This document shows, piece by piece, positions 15,974-24,916 of a DNA stretch of 38,825 nt (positions are counted from its first letter, which is position 1; the number at the start of each line of letters is the position of its first letter). The position numbers and the translations under genes are program-made. The DNA lies in the NCBI GenBank assembly GCA_938041445.1, contig CALISO010000094.1:1-38825 (forward strand), in the 5' to 3' direction. The stretch comes from an uncultured Saprospiraceae bacterium. GTDB taxonomy: Bacteria > Bacteroidota > Bacteroidia > Chitinophagales > Saprospiraceae. The notes under the pieces were generated by a model. That model saw only the letters and a program-made list of their open reading frames with translations, searched no databases and had not been told where the DNA came from.

Positions 15974-18265
15974 TTACTTTAGTATAAAACTTCCACCTTC
16001 TGTATCCATACAGTTTGGTCCGACCATCACGTCGAACTCACCTGGTTCTACGAGATATTCTCCGTCGTTATTGAAGAAACCTAGTTCTTCGCTACCAAGT
16101 GTGAAAGTTACAGTTTGTGAGCCACCGGCTTTAATCGCCACTTTTTCGAATCCTTTGAGTTCCTTTACTGGTCTGGTCACGGAAGCTGCCTTATCTCTGA
16201 TATAGAGTTGGACGACTTCTTCTCCATCTACATTACCGGTATTGGTTACGGTGACTGACACAGATGCCCCTGATGTCGTAGGTGTGATTGTTGGTTTGCT
16301 GTATTCGTAAGTTGTATAACTGAGACCATAGCCGAATGGATAGAGAGGGCTATTAGGCATATCGCTATAGTGAGACCAGAATACAAGGTCAATTGCATCA
16401 CCTCTACCAGTGCTTTTGACTCCATAGTAAGCTGGTACTTGTCCTACATTTCTTGGAAATGTCATAGGGAGTTTTCCGCTTGGATTATAATCTCCAAAGA
16501 GTACTTCAGCGATGGCATCACCCGCTCTTGTACCTAGTTGCCAAGCTTGAACGATAGCCGGTATATTTTCATCCTCCCATGACAGCTCTAGTGGTCGGCC
16601 ACTTGTCACAACGAGTACGATGTTCTCATTAGCTTCTTTGAGTTGTTTGAGCATTTCTCGTTGTAATCCAGGTAGTCTGATGTCGGTACGACTTCGACCT
16701 TCTCCTGATTGATAACCATGTTCACCAGCGACAACAATGACAATATCAGAGCTCCTTGCAAGCGATACAGCTTCTCTTATGCCTGATTCATCATCAAAGT
16801 TGATATTGAGTTCGTTGACAAATCCTTCAGTCCCATTGTATACTTCCACTCCTCGTTGGTAAGTCATATTCTTTCCTAGATATGGCTCTAACCCTTCAAT
16901 GACTGAGACCGCAGTATTATCTTCTACACCTAGCCTCCAACTACCTAATGCAGCATTCTTACTTTCTGCTAATTGTCCGATGACTGCAACTCTAGTTGCA
17001 GACTTACTGAGGGGTAATATGTCATCATTCTTCAGAAGTACGATAGACTTCTTTGCGATATCTAGGGCATCGTCTTTTACTTCCTGGCTTACGGCCATTG
17101 CAGCTTCTCTTTCTTCATCACAATAGAGATATGGATCATCGAATAATCCCAGTCTCTGCTTTACGGTAAGTATTCTTCTTACAGCATCATCAAGTAGTGC
17201 CATATCTACAACATTACTATCTACTAATGCGGGTAAGAAGTTTTGATAAGCATAAGCTTCCATATCCATATCGCTACCTGCTACTACAGCAAGCTCTGCA
17301 GCGTGCTCGTTATCCTCTGCATAACCATGAGCGACCATTTCGCCGATTGATCCCCAATCTGATACTACAAATCCATCAAAGCCCCATTGGCCTTTTAGTA
17401 TATCTCTTTGAAGCCATTCATTTCCAGTTACAGGGATACCATTCCAGTCGTTGAATCCATTCATAAATGTCTGTACGCCAGCATCTACAGCAGCCTTGAA
17501 TGGAGGTAATACGACATTGTACATTGTAGAAATACCAAAGTCTGTTGTATTGTAATCACGACCATCTTCAGTATATCCATACCCTGCAAAATGCTTAGCA
17601 CATGCAGCAATGGTTGTCGGATCAGATAAGTCGTCACCTTGAAATCCTTTTACTCTAGCAGTAGCAATTTTAGAACCTAGGTAGGGATCTTCTCCACCAC
17701 CTTCCATCACCCGGCCCCATCGTGCATCTCTACCAATATCTACCATCGGAGCAAAAGTCCAATTGATGCCAACTGCTGAAGCCTCTTTAGCAGCATTCGC
17801 TGCACTTTTCTTGATAGCTTCTAGATCCCAACTGGCTGATTCTGCGAGTGGAATTGGTGCTGCTATCTTATGGCCGTGGATCACGTCAAATCCAAAGATG
17901 AGAGGAATACCGAGTCTTGAGTTTTCTACTGCAAGTTTTTGGAGAGCTCTCACATCTTTTACCGTTTTAACATTGAGCATAGAGCCTACCTTTCCGGATT
18001 TGACAGCCTCGTATTTCTCTTTTTGTCCTGAATCCTTTGGTACTGGACCAGTGGGGTCAAAGAATCCAGTGTATTGAGTCATCTGGCCCACTTTCTCCTC
18101 TACTGTCATTTTTGCAAGCAGTGATTCTATGAAATCATTAGACTCGACTTCTGTAGATTCTGTGATGATTTCTGTAGCTGTTTGTGCCGCATCTGACATC
18201 TGCTTGTTACAACAGATTAGACTGATAGAGATTAATGCTAAAAGAAATAATAATTTGGTTTTCAT
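15974..18265 (-). CDS. Glycoside hydrolase family 3 beta-glucosidase, lipoprotein
   Basis: A 763-residue GH3 enzyme of the BglX type that removes terminal beta-linked glucose. The signal MKTKLLFLLALISISLICC gives a lipidated Cys, so it is anchored to a membrane, periplasmic or surface. The GH3 N-terminal barrel covers about residues 50-390: TVEEKVGQMTQ, FGFDVIHGHK, WTFAPMVDIGRDARWGRVME, CAKHFAGYGYTEDGRDY and the nucleophile Asp303 in FVVSDWGSI. The C-terminal alpha/beta domain has VAGEHGYQSGEGRSR, where the second Glu is the likely acid/base. The fibronectin-III-like end has YPFGYGLSYTTYEYS. Length and order are normal. It is the last gene of the operon, 29 bases after GH1. The linkage cleaved (beta-1,3 or beta-1,4) cannot be told from sequence. 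Confidence 0.93.
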   Translation of the reverse strand: MKTKLLFLLALISISLICCNKQMSDAAQTATEIITESTEVESNDFIESLLAKMTVEEKVGQMTQYTGFFDPTGPVPKDSGQKEKYEAVKSGKVGSMLNVKTVKDVRALQKLAVENSRLGIPLIFGFDVIHGHKIAAPIPLAESASWDLEAIKKSAANAAKEASAVGINWTFAPMVDIGRDARWGRVMEGGGEDPYLGSKIATARVKGFQGDDLSDPTTIAACAKHFAGYGYTEDGRDYNTTDFGISTMYNVVLPPFKAAVDAGVQTFMNGFNDWNGIPVTGNEWLQRDILKGQWGFDGFVVSDWGSIGEMVAHGYAEDNEHAAELAVVAGSDMDMEAYAYQNFLPALVDSNVVDMALLDDAVRRILTVKQRLGLFDDPYLYCDEEREAAMAVSQEVKDDALDIAKKSIVLLKNDDILPLSKSATRVAVIGQLAESKNAALGSWRLGVEDNTAVSVIEGLEPYLGKNMTYQRGVEVYNGTEGFVNELNINFDDESGIREAVSLARSSDIVIVVAGEHGYQSGEGRSRTDIRLPGLQREMLKQLKEANENIVLVVTSGRPLELSWEDENIPAIVQAWQLGTRAGDAIAEVLFGDYNPSGKLPMTFPRNVGQVPAYYGVKSTGRGDAIDLVFWSHYSDMPNSPLYPFGYGLSYTTYEYSKPTITPTTSGASVSVTVTNTGNVDGEEVVQLYIRDKAASVTRPVKELKGFEKVAIKAGGSQTVTFTLGSEELGFFNNDGEYLVEPGEFDVMVGPNCMDTEGGSFILK

Positions 18266-18294
18266 ATATCAAGTATTAACTGTCTGTCAATTAA

Positions 18295-19674
18295 TTAGGT
18301 CTGTTTAGATATTAACTCTGCATACCATTTTGCGGAGTCTTTTGGTATTCTTTCTTGTGTTTTGAAATCAACATAATGGATCCCAAATCTTTTTGTGTAT
18401 CCCGAAGCCCACTCAAAGTTGTCAAGTAAAGACCAGATGAAGTACCCCTTAAGGTTGACACCGTTTTGGATTGCCTTACTACACGCTTCAAGATAGCCTT
18501 CAAAAAACTCTATCCTTTTTTGGTCTGCAATAATACTGTTTACTTCGGTGTCTTCATAACTACAGCCATTTTCAGTAATGTATATTGGTGGGTTGTAGTA
18601 GCGTTGAGCAATCCATTCTAGCAATTTTTGGCACCCCCACGGGACTACAGCCCAGTTCATAGAGGTTAATTCCCAATCTGGATCAACTGACAATGTCACA
18701 TCTTGATCTTCGGAGAGTCCACCATTGCCGTAAATATCTCCCTCGCCATCGTTCGGGTTGGCTTCAGCAGCATACATAGTGGTATAATGGTTCAGACCAA
18801 AAAAGTCCGAAGATCCTTTAACTAAGGCGATTTCTTCTTTTGTGAATGTAGGCAATCGATTACCTAAGCGTTCTTTCATGGATTGCGGATAATCGCCCAA
18901 ATAGATTGGATCCGCAAACCACGCTAGAAAAAACTCCAATGCTCTGGTTGCTGCCTCCTGATCTTGAGGTGAGTCTGTTGCTGGTTCTCTCCAGTCACAG
19001 TTATTCGTAATGCCTATCTGTCCTTGTTGGATTGATTGATATTTACTTCTGTAAATATCAACAGCCTTGGCATGTGCTAGGAGAAGGTTATGCCCTGCAA
19101 TGTAAGGCTCTGTGTTTGACGTCCTACCTGGAGCGAATACACCTTGCCCATATCCAAGTATTGCTACAACCCAGGCTTCATTGATAGTTATCCAATGCTT
19201 TACTCTATCGCCAAATCGTTCAAAGCAAATATCAGCATAGTCACCAAATAAGTCAGAGATCCTATCGTCTATCCATCCATCATAAGTCATATGTAGTGCC
19301 AAGGGTAAGTCCCAATGATAAAGTGTAATCCAAGGTTCGATACCATTTGAGATTAATGTATCTATCAATCTATTATAGAAGTTGATACCTTCTTCATTGA
19401 TAATTGACTTAGTACCATCCGGTAGTATTCTTGCCCAAGCAATTGAGAATCGGTATGCCTTGACGTTCATATTTGCCATAAGGGCGACATCTTCTTCCAT
19501 CTTGTGATAGTGATCACATGCGATATTGCCTGTATCACCATTCGCTATGTTACCTGGTATCTGGCAGTATGCATCCCATATCGATGGTCCCTTACCGCCA
19601 ACATCTGCAGCACCCTCTATCTGAAAGGATGAAGTAGCAGTACCCCACAGAAAATTGGTTGGAAAGTTAAGCAT
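18295..19674 (-). CDS. Glycoside hydrolase family 1 beta-glucosidase
   Basis: A 459-residue GH1 enzyme of normal length and without a signal peptide, so cytoplasmic. Marks are FLWGTATSSFQIEGA, the acid/base Glu166 in TINEAWVV, FGLNHYTTMYA, the nucleophile Glu368 in ITENGCSYED, and WSLLDNFEWASGYTKRFG, which forms the sugar-binding site. It would split imported disaccharides or short oligosaccharides such as cellobiose or laminaribiose. It lies 27 bases after the symporter gene and 29 before GH3, one transcript. The pairing with a cytoplasmic-membrane symporter supports intracellular hydrolysis of an imported beta-glucoside. Confidence 0.94.
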   Translation of the reverse strand: MLNFPTNFLWGTATSSFQIEGAADVGGKGPSIWDAYCQIPGNIANGDTGNIACDHYHKMEEDVALMANMNVKAYRFSIAWARILPDGTKSIINEEGINFYNRLIDTLISNGIEPWITLYHWDLPLALHMTYDGWIDDRISDLFGDYADICFERFGDRVKHWITINEAWVVAILGYGQGVFAPGRTSNTEPYIAGHNLLLAHAKAVDIYRSKYQSIQQGQIGITNNCDWREPATDSPQDQEAATRALEFFLAWFADPIYLGDYPQSMKERLGNRLPTFTKEEIALVKGSSDFFGLNHYTTMYAAEANPNDGEGDIYGNGGLSEDQDVTLSVDPDWELTSMNWAVVPWGCQKLLEWIAQRYYNPPIYITENGCSYEDTEVNSIIADQKRIEFFEGYLEACSKAIQNGVNLKGYFIWSLLDNFEWASGYTKRFGIHYVDFKTQERIPKDSAKWYAELISKQT

Positions 19675-19701
19675 AGTTGTTGGTTAGAGTTTGGTTGGCC
19701 G

Positions 19702-21312
19702 TTATTGAGAAAGTTGTCGTTTTTGTATTAGATCTGATGAGATTTCCCCCATCTTCTTGCTTGTTAAAGGGTACAAGATCATAAGTCCTGCAGCGATTAT
19801 TGTTACGATTGATGGAATCCAACTCATCAACATTTTGATTGCTGGGAATGCAGATTCAATAGCTACTCTGTCTTGCCCTATATATCCATAGCTTTCAAGG
19901 ACAAGGCCAATGATAAATACAGCGATTCCTCCGCCCAACTTAGTTGCAAATGATCCAGCTGAATAAACTAGTCCAGTAGCTCTTCTGTCATTTTTCCATT
20001 CGGAGTAGTCAGCTGCATCACCAAGCATCACGAAAAATAATGTTGGGAACATCGCTGAGGCAAATTCTGATGCGATCCCTAGACTAAAAATCAATCCAAT
20101 GTCTTCGGGCCCACAAAATATAATCAGAGCATTCATTAATCCACTGAAAAGTAAAGCAACGATAAACAAGTTGCGCTTACCAAACCAAGTACTCAGGTAG
20201 GCTGTTGCCAAAGCTCCTGCAATAGAGGCAATCCCTAATCCGAATAAATAAGATGCCGATAGTAAAGCATCACCTAGATAATGTGTGAAGTAGATAATGA
20301 CGATTCCCTGCTTAATAGCGTTGTAGATGTTGAAGAGTAATCCTATGACGAGTAGTATCCACCAAGGTTTATTATGGATGAGATTTTTGAAATCTTTGAT
20401 GATATCAATAGATTGATCAGAGGGTGGTAAGACTCGTTCTCTAGTGAATAAGAATGTGAGAAACATTAACAATGACAATAAGGCAGCCATTATGTACATA
20501 GAAGTACTGTAACCTCGTTTTTGATCAATCATTGTGATCGCTTCTGGAGTAAGTTCTTGATTACTTTCTGCTATGAATGCATAGGACTCTCCCGCTGTCA
20601 TAGTAAGACTTTGCCGAGTAGATGCAGTTGGAATTTCCTCAGTTAGATCATTTTGCAAAGGCATAAACTTCACTAGCCCATTTTTCGTACTTAAGTCTGC
20701 ATGTTGAATGTCTTTTGGACTTTCTACTTGCACTTTGTAAGTGCCATTTGACATAGCAGAGATATCGACTTTAGGATTGATATTACCAAAGTGAGCAACT
20801 AGAAAAAGAAGTGTCACTTGTACCAGCATACCTCCAGCAAATGCGCCAGCCATCCTATAAGAACCCAGTGAGGTTCTTTCTACATCATTAGGTGTCATCA
20901 CTCCCATTAAGGCTCCATATGGGATATTGTTAGCAGTATATATCAGAGTGAATATGATGTATGTGACATAGGCGTAGATAATTTTGCCACTATCATTGAA
21001 ATCCGGGGTTGTAAATAACAATGCGAGTATGAGGCCTAGAGGTATTGCTGTCCATAGTATCCAAGGTCTAAATTTGCCATATTTACTTTTCGTATGATCC
21101 CCAAGGATACCCATAAGCACGTCGCTGATGCCATCACTGAATCGTGCAACTAAGAAGATAAGTCCAACTGTACCTGGTCCAAGGCCAAATACATCCGTAT
21201 AGAAGATAAATAGAAAAGTTGCCACTCCTCGCCAAGCGATGTTCGCTGCACCATCTCCCAAGGCATAGCCGATTTTCTCTTTGATTGATAACCGATGTTG
21301 ATCAGCTTTCAT
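19702..21312 (-). CDS. GPH-family sugar:cation symporter (MelB-like MFS) with periplasmic insert
   Basis: A 536-residue inner-membrane transporter with twelve predicted helices. GPH-family signs are LSIKEKIGYALGDGAANIAW at the N-terminus, FSDGISDVLMGILGDHTKSKYGKFRPW after the second helix, NNIPYGALMGVMTPNDVERT and GDAADYSEWKNDRRATGLVYS near helix 10-11. Members import glycosides with H+ or Na+. It is longer than the usual 450-470 residues because of an extra polar stretch at about residues 178-265, between helices 5 and 6, which should face the periplasm. First gene of the symporter-GH1-GH3 operon, read away from SusC. Upstream it shares a 563-base control region with SusC. Confidence 0.88.
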   Translation of the reverse strand: MKADQHRLSIKEKIGYALGDGAANIAWRGVATFLFIFYTDVFGLGPGTVGLIFLVARFSDGISDVLMGILGDHTKSKYGKFRPWILWTAIPLGLILALLFTTPDFNDSGKIIYAYVTYIIFTLIYTANNIPYGALMGVMTPNDVERTSLGSYRMAGAFAGGMLVQVTLLFLVAHFGNINPKVDISAMSNGTYKVQVESPKDIQHADLSTKNGLVKFMPLQNDLTEEIPTASTRQSLTMTAGESYAFIAESNQELTPEAITMIDQKRGYSTSMYIMAALLSLLMFLTFLFTRERVLPPSDQSIDIIKDFKNLIHNKPWWILLVIGLLFNIYNAIKQGIVIIYFTHYLGDALLSASYLFGLGIASIAGALATAYLSTWFGKRNLFIVALLFSGLMNALIIFCGPEDIGLIFSLGIASEFASAMFPTLFFVMLGDAADYSEWKNDRRATGLVYSAGSFATKLGGGIAVFIIGLVLESYGYIGQDRVAIESAFPAIKMLMSWIPSIVTIIAAGLMILYPLTSKKMGEISSDLIQKRQLSQ

Positions 21313-21875
21313 AAGTGGTTTTTACTTCAACTTTGTTATGCGAAACGACTGGAATTTCTAGAGTATTTATAGCATATACCGGCCAAATACTGTCAATCCT
21401 TATAATCTGCTTAATAGGTTGTACCTTCAGATGATTATAGATTATATCCCATATCGCTATCTCAAAGTTAATTAAATGGGATGTCACCTAAAAACGATGA
21501 ATTTGTATGGAGTAATGCTCCGTATAGCCAAATAATATTTGGCTGTTAAGGTGGTGGTCTATATTTTTATCGCAACTAGTTAATTAAGAGCATATTAGCT
21601 AGTTTGTTAGTTTGCTATTTGACTTCAAGGTGGGTATTTAGTTCATTAACTAAAATTTTAATATGAAGCCATATTGGAATATTTCCCTTTGTCTTTTGAC
21701 CTATTGACCATTTAAGATGGTTAAGACTGCGACCTATTTTTGACAAGTATATTTACATAGTACAATTCGTCTTTTTTTTGATTCGATGAAATAATCTTGG
21801 CGTATCAGTTTAATTAGAAGAATTTACTATTGAGAACTATAAATATTAACTACTAATTCGCATTTTTGATTTTAT
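21313..21875. promoter_or_regulatory. Shared control region between symporter operon and SusCD
   Basis: 563 bases with no gene, very AT-rich. An inverted repeat AGCCAAAT-AAT-ATTTGGCT lies at 21526-21544, directly after an 8-pair GTATGGAG/CTCCGTAT hairpin (21505-21525). A second inverted repeat TTTAGTT-CATT-AACTAAA is at 21637-21654. CAAAGTTA at 21463-21470 reads TAACTTTG on the minus strand (exact TAnnTTTG), a possible -7 element for the symporter. TATTTTTG at 21735-21742 is the same on the plus strand for SusC, leaving a leader of about 130 bases. Neither has a TTG at the right distance. The region is the natural target for the HTCS regulator. Confidence 0.5.
21577..21649 (+). repeat. Cluster of TAGTT-type direct repeats
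   Basis: TAGTTAATTAA (21577-21587) and TAGTTCATTAA (21639-21649) match at ten of eleven bases and lie 62 bases apart, close to six DNA turns. Between them TAGTTTGTTAG (21600) and TAGTTTGCTAT (21608) are looser copies. AraC-type regulators bind direct repeats on one face of the helix, so this is a candidate HTCS operator. In such AT-rich sequence chance is a real alternative. Confidence 0.35.
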
Positions 21876-24800
21876 ATGAAAAAACTAAAAATTCTAACTA
21901 TGAAAAAACATTGGAATATATTGTCCAACAAGTGGATGATGTCATTAATTGTCTGCCTTATTGCCACTATTGGCTATGGTCAGAGGGAAGTGTCAGGTGT
22001 ACTGACCGATAATGCTGGCTCACCTCTAATAGGTGCTACAGTAATAGTGCCTGGAACAGCTACTGGTACTATCACAGATGTGGATGGTAGCTTTAGTTTG
22101 GATGTACCGCAGGATGCAACTGAGCTACAAGTGTCATACACAGGATACGAGAGTATGATGCTTGATATCACAAATCAAAGTCGATTTGAGTCATTGGCAT
22201 TAGCTGAAGCTACAGAGTTATTAGACGAAGTTGTCGTCATAGGATATGGTCGACAAGAGAAAAGTGTAGTCACCGGTGCCATCGGAAGTGTGAAGGTAGA
22301 AGAACTTGCGACAAGAGGTCCAGGCCAGATTCAATCAAATATCCAGGGTAAGGTAGCGGGTATTGCTATCACACCTACATCTGGAGCTCCTGATGCTGGG
22401 TTCAAAGTCAAGATCAGAGGTACTGGTTCAAATGGTCCAACAGAACCACTTTATATAGTGGATGGTATGAGGACTTCAGATATCCGATTCTTGGAAGGTT
22501 CTTCTATAGCTAGCTTAGAAGTATTGAAAGATGCAGCATCAGCTTCTATCTATGGGGCAGAAGGTGCTAATGGTGTCATCCTCATTTCGACTAAGAATGG
22601 AACAGATAATGATGGAATCTCATACAGTGCCAATTATGGAGTACAACAGTATAGAGGTGATATGGAATTGATGAGCTCTTCTCAGCTTGCTGACTATTTT
22701 ACAAGGGCTGGTGTTGCTGACTCAATTGTGAGCAATATCGATCAAAATACAAATACTGATTGGATTGATGAGTTATTCGTCAATGCGCCTACTACTCGTC
22801 ATAATCTTTCTTTTTCAAAAGGAAATGATAAGACATCAATATTCTTAGGAGCTGGATACTTTAATCAAGATGGTATTCTTGGTGGCGGAGACATCTCTAA
22901 CTTTAGAAGATTATCGGCGAATTTGGGATTGAACTCTCAAGTAAGTGATCGTATTTCTATAAATGCAAACTTCACTTATGCAAATGAGCAATCTCGTGGA
23001 ACTGGATTTGGCGATGTGAATATTGGAGGTACTATCGCTTCAGCAATCTTAATGGATCCAAGTGTACCTGTCACTTATGATGGTGCTTTGCCAGATCATG
23101 TGATTGCGATTCAGAATGCTGCGGCCGGTACTCAACTTGCAGCTGATGATAACGGTAATATCTACGGTCTATCTAATGATGTAACAACAGGTGAGATTCT
23201 CAATCCTTACATTTATTTAAACCTGATCAATGGAGATGGAACAAAGTCAAATAGAATGTTTGGATCAGTAAGTGGAACATTAAACCTTCTTGAAGGACTT
23301 GATGTAACTACTAGAGTTGGTACAGACTTGACATTTGGAACATTCCACAACTGGTCTCCAAGTTATTATGCTAATCCAACGCGACAAGCTACTGCAGCAA
23401 GTTCAGTATTTAATAACTTTAATAATGTCGGTGTACAGTGGGAAAACTTCTTAACTTATAACAAGAGTGTCAGTAGTGCTGTGGATTTAGATCTTCTAGC
23501 TGGAACATCTATTTATCAGTTTACCTCTTCTGGATTGAATGCAAATGCAAGTGGTCTATTCTCTGAGCTTCAAGAATTCTCTTATATCGACGGATCTGAA
23601 TCATCAACTGAGGTGATTGGATTCAATAATAGGAGTAGACTGCAGTCAATATTTGGAAGAGCAGTTTTAACGATATCAGACCGCTACATCTTGATGGGTT
23701 CATTGAGACGTGATGGAACTTCGTTGATTACAAATGATAGATATAAAGTATATCCTGGACTATCAGCAGGATGGATTGTGTCACGTGAAGGATTCTTTGG
23801 TCAAGGTGGAGCATTGAATTTTATGAAGGTGAGAGCCTCATGGGGGCAAGCAGGATCTCTATCATCTATAGGTCAAGGCGCAGGATTAGCATCATTAGGA
23901 TTTGCGGGACTATATAACGGTGTAGCAACAGCTGACCCAAATTCACTTCCTAATCCAGCGTTGACATGGGAGACAAGTGAGCAAACGGATATAGGAGTCG
24001 ATTTAGGGTTCTTTAATGATAAGGTGACATTTTCTGTTGATTGGTTCAATAAGTTGACAAGAGATTTATTGACACCTGGAGCTGCTGCTGATTTTAATGG
24101 AAATAATAATCCATTAGTCAATGCGGGGACTATCCGTAACAGAGGTTTTGAATTTGAACTAGGTTACAGAAATAGTGTTAACAACTTGAAGTATCAAGTC
24201 TTTGCTAACCTGACAACGCTGGACAATGAAGTTACAGAACTTGCGAATGGAAGTATTTTGCAAGGAAACGGAACAGTAGGAACCAACTGGAATGCGACAG
24301 CTTTTCAGCTAGGACAGCCTGCATGGTATTACAGAGGATTGCAATCTGATGGTCTTAACGAAGATGGGACGCCTATTTTTGTGGACGTTAATGAAGATGG
24401 TGAAATTACGACAGACGATTACACGTACATTGGTGACCCGCACCCAGGGGTGTTATACGGAGCTACTATAAGATTAGAATATAATGCATTTGATTTCACA
24501 CTATTTGGACAAGGTGTTCATGGTAACGAAATTTTGATGGGAGTCAATAGAATTGATAGACCGGGTAATAGGTCAACAGTCTTTTTAGAAGATGACTTTT
24601 TTGCTCCTGCAACATCTGGTGATGCGTATTTCTCAGATTTTATGGTGTTCGATGGTTCATTCTTCAGAATCAAGCAAATACAGTTAGGTTATGATCTAGG
24701 TAGTATTATTCCTGGATTTAATAATCTTAGAATTTATGGGTCAATAGAGGATTACTTTACATTCTCTAGTTACCCAGGATTAGACCCAGAGATAGGATCA

Positions 24801-24884
24801 AACTCTGATTCTGCACAAGGAATTGATAGAGGTACTTACCCTATTCCTGGTAGAATTATGGGTGGGATATCAATGAACTTCTAA
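21876..24884 (+). CDS. SusC/RagA-family TonB-dependent outer-membrane transporter
   Basis: A 1002-residue outer-membrane receptor. Signal peptide to about residue 36 (LIATIGYGQ); Met9 is an equally good start. A carboxypeptidase-regulatory-like domain covers about 37-110 (VSGVLTDNAGSPLIGATV, ITDVDGSF). The TonB-box-like stretch EVVVIGYGRQEKSVVTGAI comes next, then the plug (about 125-235, with LYIVDGMRTSDI, VLKDAASASIYGAEGANGV) and the 22-strand barrel, ending in a terminal Phe (ISMNF). It pulls oligosaccharides through the outer membrane using TonB energy, with SusD as lid. SusD follows after 32 bases. A transcript leader of over 100 bases is likely. Confidence 0.95.
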   Translation: MKKLKILTMKKHWNILSNKWMMSLIVCLIATIGYGQREVSGVLTDNAGSPLIGATVIVPGTATGTITDVDGSFSLDVPQDATELQVSYTGYESMMLDITNQSRFESLALAEATELLDEVVVIGYGRQEKSVVTGAIGSVKVEELATRGPGQIQSNIQGKVAGIAITPTSGAPDAGFKVKIRGTGSNGPTEPLYIVDGMRTSDIRFLEGSSIASLEVLKDAASASIYGAEGANGVILISTKNGTDNDGISYSANYGVQQYRGDMELMSSSQLADYFTRAGVADSIVSNIDQNTNTDWIDELFVNAPTTRHNLSFSKGNDKTSIFLGAGYFNQDGILGGGDISNFRRLSANLGLNSQVSDRISINANFTYANEQSRGTGFGDVNIGGTIASAILMDPSVPVTYDGALPDHVIAIQNAAAGTQLAADDNGNIYGLSNDVTTGEILNPYIYLNLINGDGTKSNRMFGSVSGTLNLLEGLDVTTRVGTDLTFGTFHNWSPSYYANPTRQATAASSVFNNFNNVGVQWENFLTYNKSVSSAVDLDLLAGTSIYQFTSSGLNANASGLFSELQEFSYIDGSESSTEVIGFNNRSRLQSIFGRAVLTISDRYILMGSLRRDGTSLITNDRYKVYPGLSAGWIVSREGFFGQGGALNFMKVRASWGQAGSLSSIGQGAGLASLGFAGLYNGVATADPNSLPNPALTWETSEQTDIGVDLGFFNDKVTFSVDWFNKLTRDLLTPGAAADFNGNNNPLVNAGTIRNRGFEFELGYRNSVNNLKYQVFANLTTLDNEVTELANGSILQGNGTVGTNWNATAFQLGQPAWYYRGLQSDGLNEDGTPIFVDVNEDGEITTDDYTYIGDPHPGVLYGATIRLEYNAFDFTLFGQGVHGNEILMGVNRIDRPGNRSTVFLEDDFFAPATSGDAYFSDFMVFDGSFFRIKQIQLGYDLGSIIPGFNNLRIYGSIEDYFTFSSYPGLDPEIGSNSDSAQGIDRGTYPIPGRIMGGISMNF

Positions 24885-24916
24885 TAACATTTAGCAAACA
24901 TTTTAATTTTCAAATA

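Noticed and set aside
15903-16205. 100-residue plus-strand open frame over the GH3 3' end
   Set aside because: It is the antisense shadow of the GH3 gene and its terminator, with no family features.
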